16,649 bases of DNA from GCA-2746795 sp964643965. Lineage in GTDB: Bacteria; Chloroflexota; Anaerolineae; Promineifilales; Promineifilaceae. Both the position numbers and the translations under genes were made by a program. Where the stretch lies: assembly GCA_964643965.1 (NCBI GenBank), contig CAZXVH010000110.1:1-16649 (forward strand), given 5' to 3'. The notes beneath the pieces are model-generated. The model made no database searches, was not told where the DNA came from, and saw only the letters and a list, made by a program, of their open reading frames with translations. Shown here piece by piece: positions 1 to 7,276 of this stretch (positions are counted from its first letter, which is position 1; every line of letters starts with the position of its first letter).

Positions 1-29
1 CTAAATAAACATGCCCAAAGGAGAATCTC

Positions 30-2312
30 ATGGATCAGAAAGATTTCGGACGTTTTTTACCACGCGGGGGCAGAAAAGTTGAAGTTGAAAAAGTGGATGA
101 CGCTTTTACAGTGGTTCGGGATAGGCAGGTGTCTCCTGAAGGCATCGCCGCAATGGGAGCAGTTGTCGAAGTTAAACCGCTAGCCGAGGGAGTTACGCAG
201 GTTCAGGTGGCTGCGCCTGCTGAGGGGGATGTGTCGACCGTTCGTGATGAATTGATGGAACAACTGCGGACCGGCCGACATATGGTCGTTCATCATGAAT
301 ATGTGGCTGCCGGTGAGTCAACTGAGCGTTATCAAATTACAGATCAGATCATTGTAAAGTTTAAGAGCGACGTAGATGAAAAGGAGTTAGCCGGCATCCT
401 GGACGCTTGTGGCGTCGTCGTTAGAGAGCAGTATCAGGGGCTTGAAAACAGTTACCTGGTTCAGGTCACAGACGCCGCAGGTGAGAACCCGGTGAAGGTC
501 GCCAACCGGCTCGGGGAGTATGAAGCAGTTATATATGCAGAACCTTCGATGATAAATCGTCTAGAGCAGTTCAACTTCCCCCAAGACGAACTCTTCGTGC
601 AGCAGTGGCATCTTTACAGCAAAGAACAAGCAGCGCCGGATATTGACCGGTATGCTGACGCTTCCGTTTACGAGGCGTGGCAGATTACCAAGGGCAGTCG
701 AGATGTGGTGGTTGCTGTTTTAGATGATGGCTTTGAGTTAAGCCACCCTGATTTTATTGGACCGGGCAAGATCGTCTATCCGGTTGACTTTGCTAATAAA
801 GATTATAAGCCGCTGCCGGGCAAATCCGACTATCACGGAACACCATGTGCAGGGGTGGCAATTGCCGAGGAGAATGGGCAAGGTTGCCTGGGCGCGGCAC
901 CCGGCTGCGCCTTTATGCCGGTACGCTTTTCACTCAATGCGACTGACCGCGAGTTGATCACGATCTTCCAGCACATTTCTGCTCGTGCTAATATCGTGTC
1001 TTGCAGTTGGGGTCCTATACCCGGCGATTACCCGCTGCATTCCGCCGTGTATGAAACATTCAGCAAAGTTAGTCGAGAAGGTGGAAAAGATGGAAAGGGA
1101 TTGTTGATTGTCTTCGCCGCCGGTAACTATGACGCGCTCTTGAATGACATAGTCGATTTCTTCGTCCGTTGGCGATCTCAAGACGCCAGCGGCCTGCCCG
1201 TCGTCAGGGAGAAGAAAGGGCGTATGGAGAATGGCTTTGCCACTCATCCAGAAGTGGTGACGGTCAGTGCTTGCACATCCATGAATAAGAAAGCTCTCTA
1301 CAGCAACTACGGCCGTGATGTGACTGTGGCGGCTCCCAGCAATAATTTCGATCCAATTACATATTCGGCGTTGCCTGGCAGGGGCATTACAACAACTGAT
1401 AATGAAGAAACCGGCTCTGACTTCACGCCAGGAAAGCGCCATACGAATGAATTTGGTGGAACCAGCAGCGCGACACCGCTGGTAGCCGGGATCGCTGCGC
1501 TCGTAAAGTCGCTTAATCCTCAACTGACGGCAGGGGCGATAAAGCAGCTGTTGGTAGAAACAGCAGATAAGATAGAAGATTTTTCCGTGGATCCGCTCTA
1601 TGGGTTGGCTAAGGGTACCTATCATAACGAGCATTCGGAATGGTTTGGCTTTGGCCGTGTTAATGCTTATCGGGCTGTTCAAGCGGCCGTTTCGAATGTA
1701 TCTGGAACACCTCTGACGATGGAAAATACCACTGTCCTCCCCATACCAGATTACCCACATGAGGGCGTCAGCAGCCAACTGATGATAACTCAAGCAGGCT
1801 CCGTAGCCGCCGTGGAGGTCGAGGTGGATGTTACTCATCCATGGATCGGTGACTTGGTAATTTGGCTAGTCTCGCCAAATGGATCGCGCAGCCTGTTGTT
1901 TGATCGAGACGGATTTCGACAGCAGAACCTTCAAAGGGTTTTCACCGTTGCCAATACACCGTCGCTTCAAGGCCACATGGGTGAAGAGGGTCAGGGGTGG
2001 TGGTCACTCAAGCTTGAAGACCGCGGCTGGTTAGACAATGGCGTACTAAACAGTTGGCGACTCACCCTGGTTTTGGCATCGGCCGTGCCAAGCGTGAGTA
2101 TAGGGGCGAGAGCGACTTTTGTTCAAGACGACCTGACAAAGATCCGCGGTATCGGGAAAGTGTACGTGGAGCGGCTGCGCAAAGCGGGCGTCAGCCAGTT
2201 CCGGCAATTAGCAGAACTTTCAGAAAAGGAGCTCGAGGCCATCATCCAACCGCGTGGATTTCAGCAGCTCGATTATGCAGTTTGGAAGGACCAGGCAGCA
2301 AGGATGGCGTAA
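30..2312 (+). CDS. Subtilisin-family (S8, kexin-like) serine protease with P domain and C-terminal helix-hairpin-helix
   Basis: This is a 760-residue serine endopeptidase. The N-terminal 180 residues contain a propeptide-like segment (ITDQIIVKF at about 103-111 through AEPSMINR). The S8 catalytic domain spans about 205-555. Its triad is Asp232 in VLDDGFELSHPDF (the DDG form is typical of kexins), His269 in DYHGTPCAG, and Ser479 in GGTSSATP, with oxyanion Asn366 in FAAGN. A P/proprotein-convertase domain follows at about 560-685 (HPWIGDLVIWLVSPNG; LEDRGWLDNGVLNSW). Residues 699-745 form a helix-hairpin-helix-like domain (DDLTKIRGIGKVYVERL). The start is set by AAAGGAG at 17-23. No signal peptide is visible, which is odd because P-domain proteases are usually exported. 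It may act inside the cell or leave by a non-classical route. The catalytic assignment is firm; the substrate is unknown. The gene carries no AACGGCCGTT copy, unlike most of its neighbours. Confidence 0.93.
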   Translation: MDQKDFGRFLPRGGRKVEVEKVDDAFTVVRDRQVSPEGIAAMGAVVEVKPLAEGVTQVQVAAPAEGDVSTVRDELMEQLRTGRHMVVHHEYVAAGESTERYQITDQIIVKFKSDVDEKELAGILDACGVVVREQYQGLENSYLVQVTDAAGENPVKVANRLGEYEAVIYAEPSMINRLEQFNFPQDELFVQQWHLYSKEQAAPDIDRYADASVYEAWQITKGSRDVVVAVLDDGFELSHPDFIGPGKIVYPVDFANKDYKPLPGKSDYHGTPCAGVAIAEENGQGCLGAAPGCAFMPVRFSLNATDRELITIFQHISARANIVSCSWGPIPGDYPLHSAVYETFSKVSREGGKDGKGLLIVFAAGNYDALLNDIVDFFVRWRSQDASGLPVVREKKGRMENGFATHPEVVTVSACTSMNKKALYSNYGRDVTVAAPSNNFDPITYSALPGRGITTTDNEETGSDFTPGKRHTNEFGGTSSATPLVAGIAALVKSLNPQLTAGAIKQLLVETADKIEDFSVDPLYGLAKGTYHNEHSEWFGFGRVNAYRAVQAAVSNVSGTPLTMENTTVLPIPDYPHEGVSSQLMITQAGSVAAVEVEVDVTHPWIGDLVIWLVSPNGSRSLLFDRDGFRQQNLQRVFTVANTPSLQGHMGEEGQGWWSLKLEDRGWLDNGVLNSWRLTLVLASAVPSVSIGARATFVQDDLTKIRGIGKVYVERLRKAGVSQFRQLAELSEKELEAIIQPRGFQQLDYAVWKDQAARMA

Positions 2313-2401
2313 CCCCTTAAAGAGGTAATGCCTATGGGGCAACTTAATTCACCCAGGCAGTATTTTTTTACGTATGGAAAGCGACAATTCCGTGCGTGAT
2401 T

Positions 2402-2810
2402 ATGGTAAACTTATGGCACGGAAAACAGCCGATTTTTACCCTCACAAAATGACGATCCGTATGATATTTTACACATGCTGCAAACTGCCAATCTGGCCGA
2501 ATCAACTCGTCAGAAGTATACCCGTGTCGTTGAAAGCTATGTCGCCACCGGAGGCGGCCTGACGGACTCGGCGGCCTTAACAACATACGCAGCAACACTT
2601 TCCTCATCGCGCTGGGACATTTGAAGTCGGCGGTGCGCAAGTGGACAGAGATGATAACAACGGCCGTTAGAGGCCATGCCACCCCGACAACATCAACAGC
2701 ATCCAGGCGACCTTACTCCGTTTTGAATCATACAGGAAGCGATTACGGTCTCAGCGCCCAAGGGCACGAAAACCCATAGGTGGCTTTGGCAAAAGGAAGT
2801 TCAGCGGCTG
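2402..2810 (+). pseudogene. Degraded tyrosine recombinase/phage integrase, N-terminal fragment
   Basis: No open frame runs through this stretch, but joining three frames on the + strand gives a clear integrase N-terminal region. The first segment (from about 2448) reads DDPYDILHMLQTANLAEST then RQKYTRVVESYVATGGGL, a SAM-like core-binding domain. It ends at a stop at 2621. A second segment (from 2618) reads HLKSAVRKWTEMITTAV. A third (from 2686) reads DNINSIQATLLRFESYRKRL. Around 2755-2770 the frame shifts again to KGTKTHRWLWQKEVQRL, ending near 2810, where hsdM sequence begins on the other strand. The catalytic domain with the R-H-R-Y residues is absent. At least three frameshifts plus truncation make it dead. 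An inverted repeat TTCCGTGC/GCACGGAA (2388-2395 and 2416-2423) lies at its 5' edge. The family call rests on motif resemblance by eye. One AACGGCCGTT copy (2659-2668) lies inside, in the Thr-Ala-Val frame. Confidence 0.65.
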
Positions 2811-3380
2811 CGGCGCCAGCATCTGCACCATCAAATGCACCACAGTACGGTTGGTGTAAAACTCCTGCGCCGTATGCTCGCTGTCATCGGCAAACTTCTT
2901 GATCAGGAATTCATAGCCATTGCCCAGTTCATCCTCCGGCACATTGGCCAGGGAAAGCGTCTGGCTGGCAAAATATTCCAGCAGGTTTTTGAGGGTGGCA
3001 TCGGGCAGGCGTTCTTTGTTCCTCCAGGGCGCATCGCCAAACACGCCATCCAGCCGGTTAGGGTTGGCCGCTTCAATGGATCGCATGGCTGTTTGAATGG
3101 CCCGGCCCACTTCACGCGGCGTCTCGCGCACCTCGTTCCAATGCGCCCCATCAGGAATAATGAAGCGTTCGTTGGCCATCTCGCGGGCGTAGGCGTCGTC
3201 TTCGCTGTAATCGTAGGCAGTGGCGTACTCTTCATCCCATACATCAGACAGCCGCTTGAAAAAGAGCAAGGGGAAGATGTACTGCTTGTAGTCGTCCGCA
3301 TCGACCAGGCCACGCAAAATAACGGCCGCGCCCCACAGGTATGATTCGAGTTCTTGTTGACTAAATCTTTCGGTTGTCAT
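2751..3380 (-). CDS. hsdM: Type I restriction-modification methyltransferase subunit, 3'-truncated (N-terminal domain only)
   Basis: The 209-residue product matches the HsdM N-terminal helical domain: LWGAAVILRGLVDADDYK, then YIFPLLFFKRLSDVWDEEY near 40-60, then DELGNGYEFLIKKFAD and the FYTNRTVVHLMVQMLAPQP segment near 165-195. In intact HsdM the last motif is followed by the SAM-binding DPTCGTGG and catalytic NPPY/F motifs. Here the sequence departs after LAPQP (about 2805-2815) into about 15 unrelated residues and a stop. Full-length HsdM is usually about 450-550 residues, so this product cannot methylate DNA. The foreign tail is the reverse complement of the integrase remnant, which marks the break. 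The start ATG overlaps the stop of the upstream DUF262 gene by one base (TAATG), so it was probably translated by coupling. No hsdS or hsdR is present in the window. Confidence 0.85.
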   Translation of the reverse strand: MTTERFSQQELESYLWGAAVILRGLVDADDYKQYIFPLLFFKRLSDVWDEEYATAYDYSEDDAYAREMANERFIIPDGAHWNEVRETPREVGRAIQTAMRSIEAANPNRLDGVFGDAPWRNKERLPDATLKNLLEYFASQTLSLANVPEDELGNGYEFLIKKFADDSEHTAQEFYTNRTVVHLMVQMLAPQPLNFLLPKPPMGFRALGR

Positions 3381-5167
3381 TAATTCTCGTTTGACGCCAT
3401 CGAATCGCCGTTCGTAAGCTGGATATTTAATATATCTGCCAATTGCTGCCGCAGGATACCCATACGGGCTTCAACAAACTCAGGAAAATTCTCGAAACTC
3501 AAATCAACATCCGGTATCAGATGGAGTTGACGATATTCATTAAGGGAAATTGGACTGGGGTTTTCTCCCATCAACCATGATTCAAATTCCTGGTCAGATT
3601 TGGACATATTGACTGCACCTTGTAATAACTGCAAGTTTGGCAGGCTATTGACCTGTTCGAGCCAAAGATGCCAACGCTCTTCGGGTATACCCCGGCGGCG
3701 TAGCTCTCTTTTATTAAACATGGCCCGGGGGAAGATGTGATCGATATGGAACTGCTGATCGTATTTAAGCCAGGGATAGAGCATGGTCAGGATGGTAAAG
3801 GTGTAAGGCTGCCCAAAACGATAACTAAGCAATCCTTCCAATTCGGCCTGGTCAAAATTCATGGAGCGGGATGTGGGGGCTAATTCTTGACGGATGGCTT
3901 CGGCAGGGAATCTATTGACGATGTCAGTCGTCTGCATAGCACGACGAATTTGGCGCAAAACATTGTCTGGCGTCCCGCTAAAGGTACGCTTCAACAAAGC
4001 AATGCGCAGCCACTGCTTGGTGATTTTTCTATCTTCATCATATTGTGAAGAGGTTAGAAAACCGTGTGGATTTCCTTTGCGATACAAATAATAGGCGAGA
4101 GGGATGGTGGCATAATTTGAAGGAAGCGTTTGCCAATTATAGCCCCAACTAGAAAGCGCACGAACCGTCAACTGCAAAGATTCAGCAATGTCGGGCCAGG
4201 CAGATTCTATCTTGGCCATATTTGCCTTATTAAAATTATTGACCCGAAACTCAATACCTGTCACATCTGTTAGTACCAGGCAAGATTTCAATACAAAATC
4301 TTTGTTAAAAGAGAATCCAGCACCCACACTATTCAGTTGATCAACCAATCCATAAATCTCTTGTCGGGCGTCACGCTCTTGCCATTGGGCTGTGGCAATG
4401 GACAACAACATGTCGGAATAGCTTAATGGTGTGCCCCCAGAATTCACCCGAATAAAAATGTTCAGCACCTTATCCAGGTCTTGTGCTTCTTCAAGGAAGT
4501 AGTTTACCAGCGGTTTCTGGGTTATAACATCCCAAAGTTGCATCAAGGTGTCGGAGGGATAGGTGTCCTGACTGCTTGTTAGTCCATTTTTCACACAATA
4601 ATTGAATACGCTTTGAATATTGGGAAAACGTAGTATATCTCCTACTTTGAACCAGAATTTGTCCTCGGCAGCTTGTTCAAGATCGGTTTCTCGTAAAAAT
4701 CGAATTTCAAAGCCACTTGATTCATCCTGGGTTTGTTCATCTGGTCGTCTGAGATTGATGTATAGTTCTCTTTTGGGAAAAGCTTTGTCATTGTTCCACC
4801 AAAAGTAGGGCAGCTTGTAGGCGTACCAACCAATCAGGCCAATGTAAAGTGCCGTTAACCGTTGTTGCCCATCTAAAACGGCCGTTACATCTCCATTCCC
4901 AGGTGGGGTAATGGGATCATTATGACGGTAATCTCGTTCGTGATACCGATTCATAAATTCATAAAATTGAAAATCACCTATCTTGTCTGGTTGAACTTTC
5001 CAAAACAAAAAGGAGCCAATTGGGTAGCCACGCAACAGGGAATCAAATAATTTTTCGATTTGTTCAGCGCTCCATACAAACTCACGTTGGATGGCAGGCA
5101 AAACGTATTTGTTTGATTGAATTTCGTTAATCGCTTTCTGAATTGAGATTGGTGTTTCAAAGCCCAT
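3380..5167 (-). CDS. DUF262 domain protein with C-terminal HNH-type (DUF1524-like) nuclease domain, GmrSD-like
   Basis: This intact 595-residue protein has the DUF262 (GmrS-like, ParB-related) N-terminal domain: YVLPAIQREFVW at about 21-32, YPIGSFLFWK at 48-57, the hallmark DGQQRLTALY at 99-108, and RVNSGGTPLSYSDMLLS at about 240-256. The C-terminal part contains HIDHIFP (His474, Asp476, His477) followed by NSLPNLQLLQG, the layout of the His-Me finger/HNH DUF1524 domain of GmrD. Proteins of this family include modification-dependent type IV restriction enzymes, in which DUF262 uses nucleotide hydrolysis to drive cleavage. That role is inferred here. The start is supported by AAGGA seven bases upstream of the ATG. 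It lies between two hsdM pieces in the same direction, so it was probably an accessory gene of a type I locus. One AACGGCCGTT (4877-4886) encodes Thr-Ala-Val immediately before DGQQRL. Confidence 0.88.
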   Translation of the reverse strand: MGFETPISIQKAINEIQSNKYVLPAIQREFVWSAEQIEKLFDSLLRGYPIGSFLFWKVQPDKIGDFQFYEFMNRYHERDYRHNDPITPPGNGDVTAVLDGQQRLTALYIGLIGWYAYKLPYFWWNNDKAFPKRELYINLRRPDEQTQDESSGFEIRFLRETDLEQAAEDKFWFKVGDILRFPNIQSVFNYCVKNGLTSSQDTYPSDTLMQLWDVITQKPLVNYFLEEAQDLDKVLNIFIRVNSGGTPLSYSDMLLSIATAQWQERDARQEIYGLVDQLNSVGAGFSFNKDFVLKSCLVLTDVTGIEFRVNNFNKANMAKIESAWPDIAESLQLTVRALSSWGYNWQTLPSNYATIPLAYYLYRKGNPHGFLTSSQYDEDRKITKQWLRIALLKRTFSGTPDNVLRQIRRAMQTTDIVNRFPAEAIRQELAPTSRSMNFDQAELEGLLSYRFGQPYTFTILTMLYPWLKYDQQFHIDHIFPRAMFNKRELRRRGIPEERWHLWLEQVNSLPNLQLLQGAVNMSKSDQEFESWLMGENPSPISLNEYRQLHLIPDVDLSFENFPEFVEARMGILRQQLADILNIQLTNGDSMASNEN

Positions 5168-5193
5168 TTTATTTTCCTTTTTACTATAAGCTG

Positions 5194-5406
5194 TTAGTCC
5201 ATTGCATCATCTAGCCAACCACCTTCATCCATGATTTGACGTAAGATATCTTCCGCCTTCCGCACACGTTCCAGAGCATCCTTGAAATCAGCAATCGCTT
5301 CTGGCAAGGGTGGAATATCTTCACCAATGGGTGGCAGCACATAGCGGGAGATATTCAGCGTCCAATCCTACTCGGCAATCTCCTCCACCGACACCACATA
5401 GATATA
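5194..5406 (-). pseudogene. hsdM: C-terminal remnant of a type I methyltransferase subunit (hsdM)
   Basis: Reading the minus strand from about 5406 to the TAA at 5194-5196 gives IYVVSVEEIAE, then an in-frame TAG (5368-5370), then DWTLNISRYVLPP, IGEDIPPLPEAIADFKD and AEDILRQIMDEGGWL. This is the typical C-terminal tail of HsdM (…IxxNDWxLNIxRYV…, then a helical region). The TAG replaces the residue expected to be Asn. A further in-frame stop at 5407-5409 and loss of similarity upstream mark the broken 5' end. It lies 26 bases upstream of the DUF262 start and in the same direction. It may be the far end of the same methylase whose N-terminal part sits at 2751-3380, or a second hsdM. It is too short for ordinary gene calling. 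Confidence 0.7.
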
Positions 5407-5413
5407 TCAGTAA

Positions 5414-5502
5414 GTTAAAAAGCCACCCGAAAAGGTTGGCGCTGCCGCAGCGCACGAAGTGTGTGGGTTCTGGTAACGGCCGTTTCGGGTGGCTGGTAAA
5501 AC
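5414..5502. repeat. Long inverted repeat enclosing a GC hairpin and one AACGGCCGTT
   Basis: The 12-base arms AGCCACCCGAAA (5421-5432) and TTTCGGGTGGCT (5483-5494) are perfectly complementary. They extend imperfectly outward: GTTAAAA lies before the left arm, and GGTAAAAC follows the right arm. Between them sit a compact GC hairpin, GCGCTG-CCG-CAGCGC (5440-5454), and the palindrome at 5475-5484. The whole could fold as one cruciform or RNA structure. It sits right at the broken end of the hsdM remnant, so it may be a small mobile or REP-like element that marks the breakpoint. I do not recognise the family. Confidence 0.5.
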
Positions 5503-5614
5503 TGAATGAATTGTAATTTATACAAGTGCTAAAGGGTATTAATTTGGGAAACCTGACCGCCTTTGTCCCGCAAAACCCACACGAGGATAAGGATAGCATA
5601 ACGAAAACGGTTAG

Positions 5615-5638
5615 ACCATGTGACGGATGTCACATGGT
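5615..5638. promoter_or_regulatory. Perfect palindrome matching the CRP/FNR-family site pattern TGTGA-N6-TCACA
   Basis: ACCATGTGAC (5615-5624) and GTCACATGGT (5629-5638) are exact reverse complements separated by GGAT. The core 5619-5634 reads TGTGA, six bases, TCACA, which is the classic CRP half-site arrangement. It lies about 260 bases upstream of the threonine aldolase gene, and no T-run follows it, so an operator is favoured over a terminator. No CRP/FNR regulator is encoded in the window. The binding protein and the regulated promoter are inferred. Confidence 0.4.
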
Positions 5639-5781
5639 TGTCATGAGAAAGGGGACGAGAGGGGGAGGAAACGGCCGTTTTGGGCAGCTAAACAGGGCTA
5701 CGTCAGCAGGCGCTGAAGAGCGTGAAAAGATGTAAGTGGATCGATTTAAGATTGACACATCCCACGCCCCTGAAAACATCT

Positions 5782-5798
5782 TATAATTTAGCTATACT
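5782..5798 (+). promoter_or_regulatory. Candidate -10 region(s) for the threonine aldolase transcript
   Basis: TATAAT at 5782-5787 and TATACT at 5793-5798 are both good -10 hexamers. They lie 110 and 99 bases upstream of the aldolase start and just ahead of the leader minigene. A TTGACA at 5752-5757 is 24 bases from the first hexamer, too far for a normal sigma-70 promoter. The -35 element is therefore unclear, and an activator-dependent promoter is possible. Confidence 0.35.
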
Positions 5799-5828
5799 AG
5801 ATTCAATCACAGGCAAGGAGAACGTGAC

Positions 5829-5878
5829 ATGATTTTGTAGCCCGAACATCCCTGTTCGGGCAGCGGACAAAGATGTTC
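5829..5878 (+). promoter_or_regulatory. Leader with three-codon minigene and alternative hairpins ahead of ltaE
   Basis: AAGGAG at 5815-5820 is followed after eight bases by ATG ATT TTG TAG (5829-5840), an M-I-L minigene with a better Shine-Dalgarno than many real genes. Its last base starts a perfect hairpin, GCCCGAACA-TCCC-TGTTCGGGC (5840-5861). The segment GAACATC (5844-5850) can instead pair with GATGTTC (5872-5878), which would open that hairpin. The aldolase Shine-Dalgarno GGAGG (5886-5890) comes directly after. Minigene plus competing stems is the layout of translation-coupled leader control, but this is inferred from sequence only. Confidence 0.35.
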
Positions 5879-5897
5879 TCTGTATGGAGGATAGACT

Positions 5898-6944
5898 ATG
5901 ATCGATTTACGCTCAGATACCGTTACCCGCCCCACGCCGGCCATGATGGCCGCCATGTCCCAGGCTGAACTAGGCGATGATGTGTGGGAAGACGACCCCA
6001 CCGTGAACCACTTGCAGGCGGAAACGGCCGTTACCCTGGGTATGGAGGCCAGCCTATTTGTACCTTCGGGCACGATGGGTAATCTCATCGCCAATTTGAT
6101 TCACTGCCAGCGCGGCGAGGAGTTGATTGTGGGCGATAAGGCGCATGTGTACTGTTGGGAAGGGGGCAATATTGCGGCCGTGGGTGGCATTCACCCGGCG
6201 GTGGTGCGTAACCAACCGGACGGAACATTGGCCCTGGCAGACATTCAGGCGGCCATCAAGGTGGAAGATGTGCATTTGCCGCGTACGGCGGCCATCGCCC
6301 TGGAAAATACGCATAACGGCTGCGGCGGCGTGGCCATTCCCCCCACTTATTTTGCCGCCGTGCGCCAGATTGCCGACGAACATGGACTGATGGTTCATTT
6401 GGACGGGGCGCGCTTGTTTAATGCGGCGGTGGCCTTGAATATACCGGTAACGGCCGTTACCCAACAGGTAGACAGCGTGATGGTGTGTTTGAGCAAAGGG
6501 CTGTGTGCGCCCATCGGCAGCATGTTGGCCGGCAGCGAAGCATTCATCCACCAGGCGCGAAAAGTGCGTAAGATGTTAGGCGGCGGCATGCGTCAGGTGG
6601 GGGTAGTGGCGGCGGCCGGATTGGTGGCCCTGGAACAGATGGTGGAACGACTGGAAGATGATCACGCCCACGCGGCTGCTCTGGCGGCTGGATTGGCTGA
6701 ACTGCCTGGCATTACGGTACGAACGGCCGCCCCCGGCATAGTGACGACCAACATGGTTTACTTCACCTTAGCGGACGAGGCGGCCGTGTCTCCGGGGACG
6801 CTGGCGAAACGGCTGAAGGATGAACATCACATCCTGGTGGATGGCGGCGGTGGGCGCGAGTTCCGCCTGGTGACGCATTATTGGGTGACGGCCGAGGATG
6901 TGGCGGCAGTGCTGGCAGCCTTTCGCACGGTGTTAGCCCGATAA
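5898..6944 (+). CDS. ltaE: Low-specificity L-threonine aldolase (PLP-dependent)
   Basis: The 348-residue product is the usual length for this fold-type I PLP enzyme, which cleaves L-threonine and L-allo-threonine to glycine and acetaldehyde in the cytosol. The N-terminus MIDLRSDTVTRPTPAM is the family signature, followed by GDDVWEDDPTVNHLQ. His83 in KAHVYCWEGG should stack on the cofactor ring. HLDGARLFNA carries the pyridine-binding Asp169. Lys200 in CLSKGLCAPIGS is the Schiff-base lysine, and RKMLGGGMRQ follows. GGAGG seven bases before the ATG supports the start. It stands alone on the + strand, bounded by the leader described above and a strong convergent hairpin. Two AACGGCCGTT copies (6023 and 6449) each encode Thr-Ala-Val. 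Confidence 0.96.
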   Translation: MIDLRSDTVTRPTPAMMAAMSQAELGDDVWEDDPTVNHLQAETAVTLGMEASLFVPSGTMGNLIANLIHCQRGEELIVGDKAHVYCWEGGNIAAVGGIHPAVVRNQPDGTLALADIQAAIKVEDVHLPRTAAIALENTHNGCGGVAIPPTYFAAVRQIADEHGLMVHLDGARLFNAAVALNIPVTAVTQQVDSVMVCLSKGLCAPIGSMLAGSEAFIHQARKVRKMLGGGMRQVGVVAAAGLVALEQMVERLEDDHAHAAALAAGLAELPGITVRTAAPGIVTTNMVYFTLADEAAVSPGTLAKRLKDEHHILVDGGGGREFRLVTHYWVTAEDVAAVLAAFRTVLAR

Positions 6945-6976
6945 GCTTGGTTCAATCTTGGAGATTGAACCAAGCT
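6944..6976. terminator. Strong hairpin between convergent genes, probable bidirectional terminator
   Basis: Fifteen bases starting at the last base of the aldolase stop codon (6944-6958, AGCTTGGTTCAATCT) are perfectly complementary to 6962-6976, with a TGG loop. It lies between ltaE (+) and the secreted-protein operon (-), about 20 bases past the latter's stop at 6997. No good T-run follows on either side, so its termination efficiency, or a role as an mRNA 3' stabiliser, is uncertain. Confidence 0.65.
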
Positions 6977-6996
6977 CAAACCTGGATTTCAATCAT

Positions 6997-7266
6997 TCAC
7001 TTGATAATCACCGGCAGCCACACCTCAAACGCTGGCGGCAGCGGATGCAAAAAGCCGGCCGAGACGGCATAGTTTGCACTGCTGCCCACATCGGTGGCCG
7101 GCTGCCCAAAAACAGAGACGACCTGGTAATGGGCGGAACTGGCCGAGTCGCCGCCCACCAGCACAAAACGGTGGTTCACAAAATTCATCGAAGATTGTGC
7201 CCCCACCAGGCCCACAGAGAGCAGCAGGAGAATGAGAGCGAGCAGTAAAAGTTTACGCTGTGTCAT
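6997..7266 (-). CDS. Small secreted protein with signal peptide and LPVIIK C-terminal tail
   Basis: An 89-residue product starts at the second of two in-frame ATGs. AGGAGG abuts the first ATG (7270-7272) with no spacing, while the second (7264-7266) has a normal six-base spacing. A signal peptide is clear: QRK, then the hydrophobic run LLLLALILLLLSVGLVG, then AQ. The mature part has the pattern FVLVGGDSASSAHYQVVSV-GQPATDVGSSANYAVSAGF. Similar short segments occur in many secreted Chloroflexota proteins and end, as here, in a hydrophobic LPVIIK-like tail. I know this tail as a recurrent C-terminal motif in that phylum, but not its function. It is coupled to the upstream gene (stop at 7277, ten bases away). 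A role as a surface or secreted accessory protein is inferred. Confidence 0.75.
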   Translation of the reverse strand: MTQRKLLLLALILLLLSVGLVGAQSSMNFVNHRFVLVGGDSASSAHYQVVSVFGQPATDVGSSANYAVSAGFLHPLPPAFEVWLPVIIK

Positions 7267-7276
7267 CGTCATCCTC

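Noticed and set aside
930..1838. Long minus-strand open frame (302 codons) opposite the protease
   Set aside because: It lies wholly within the S8 gene on the other strand and its translation is Cys/Arg/His-rich without any family pattern. It is a shadow frame.
5321..5599. Minus-strand frame of 92 codons
   Set aside because: It crosses the folded repeat and the hsdM remnant in a different frame from the HsdM-like reading, and has no family pattern.
5643..5735. Small + strand frame between the CRP-like dyad and ltaE
   Set aside because: There is no Shine-Dalgarno, the composition is Gly/Arg-rich low complexity, and it contains a chance copy of the palindrome in an Asn-Gly-Arg phase.
5752..5787. 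TTGACA and TATAAT upstream of ltaE as a standard promoter
   Set aside because: The spacing is 24 bases, well beyond the 16-18 usable by sigma-70, so only the -10 hexamers are kept, at low confidence.
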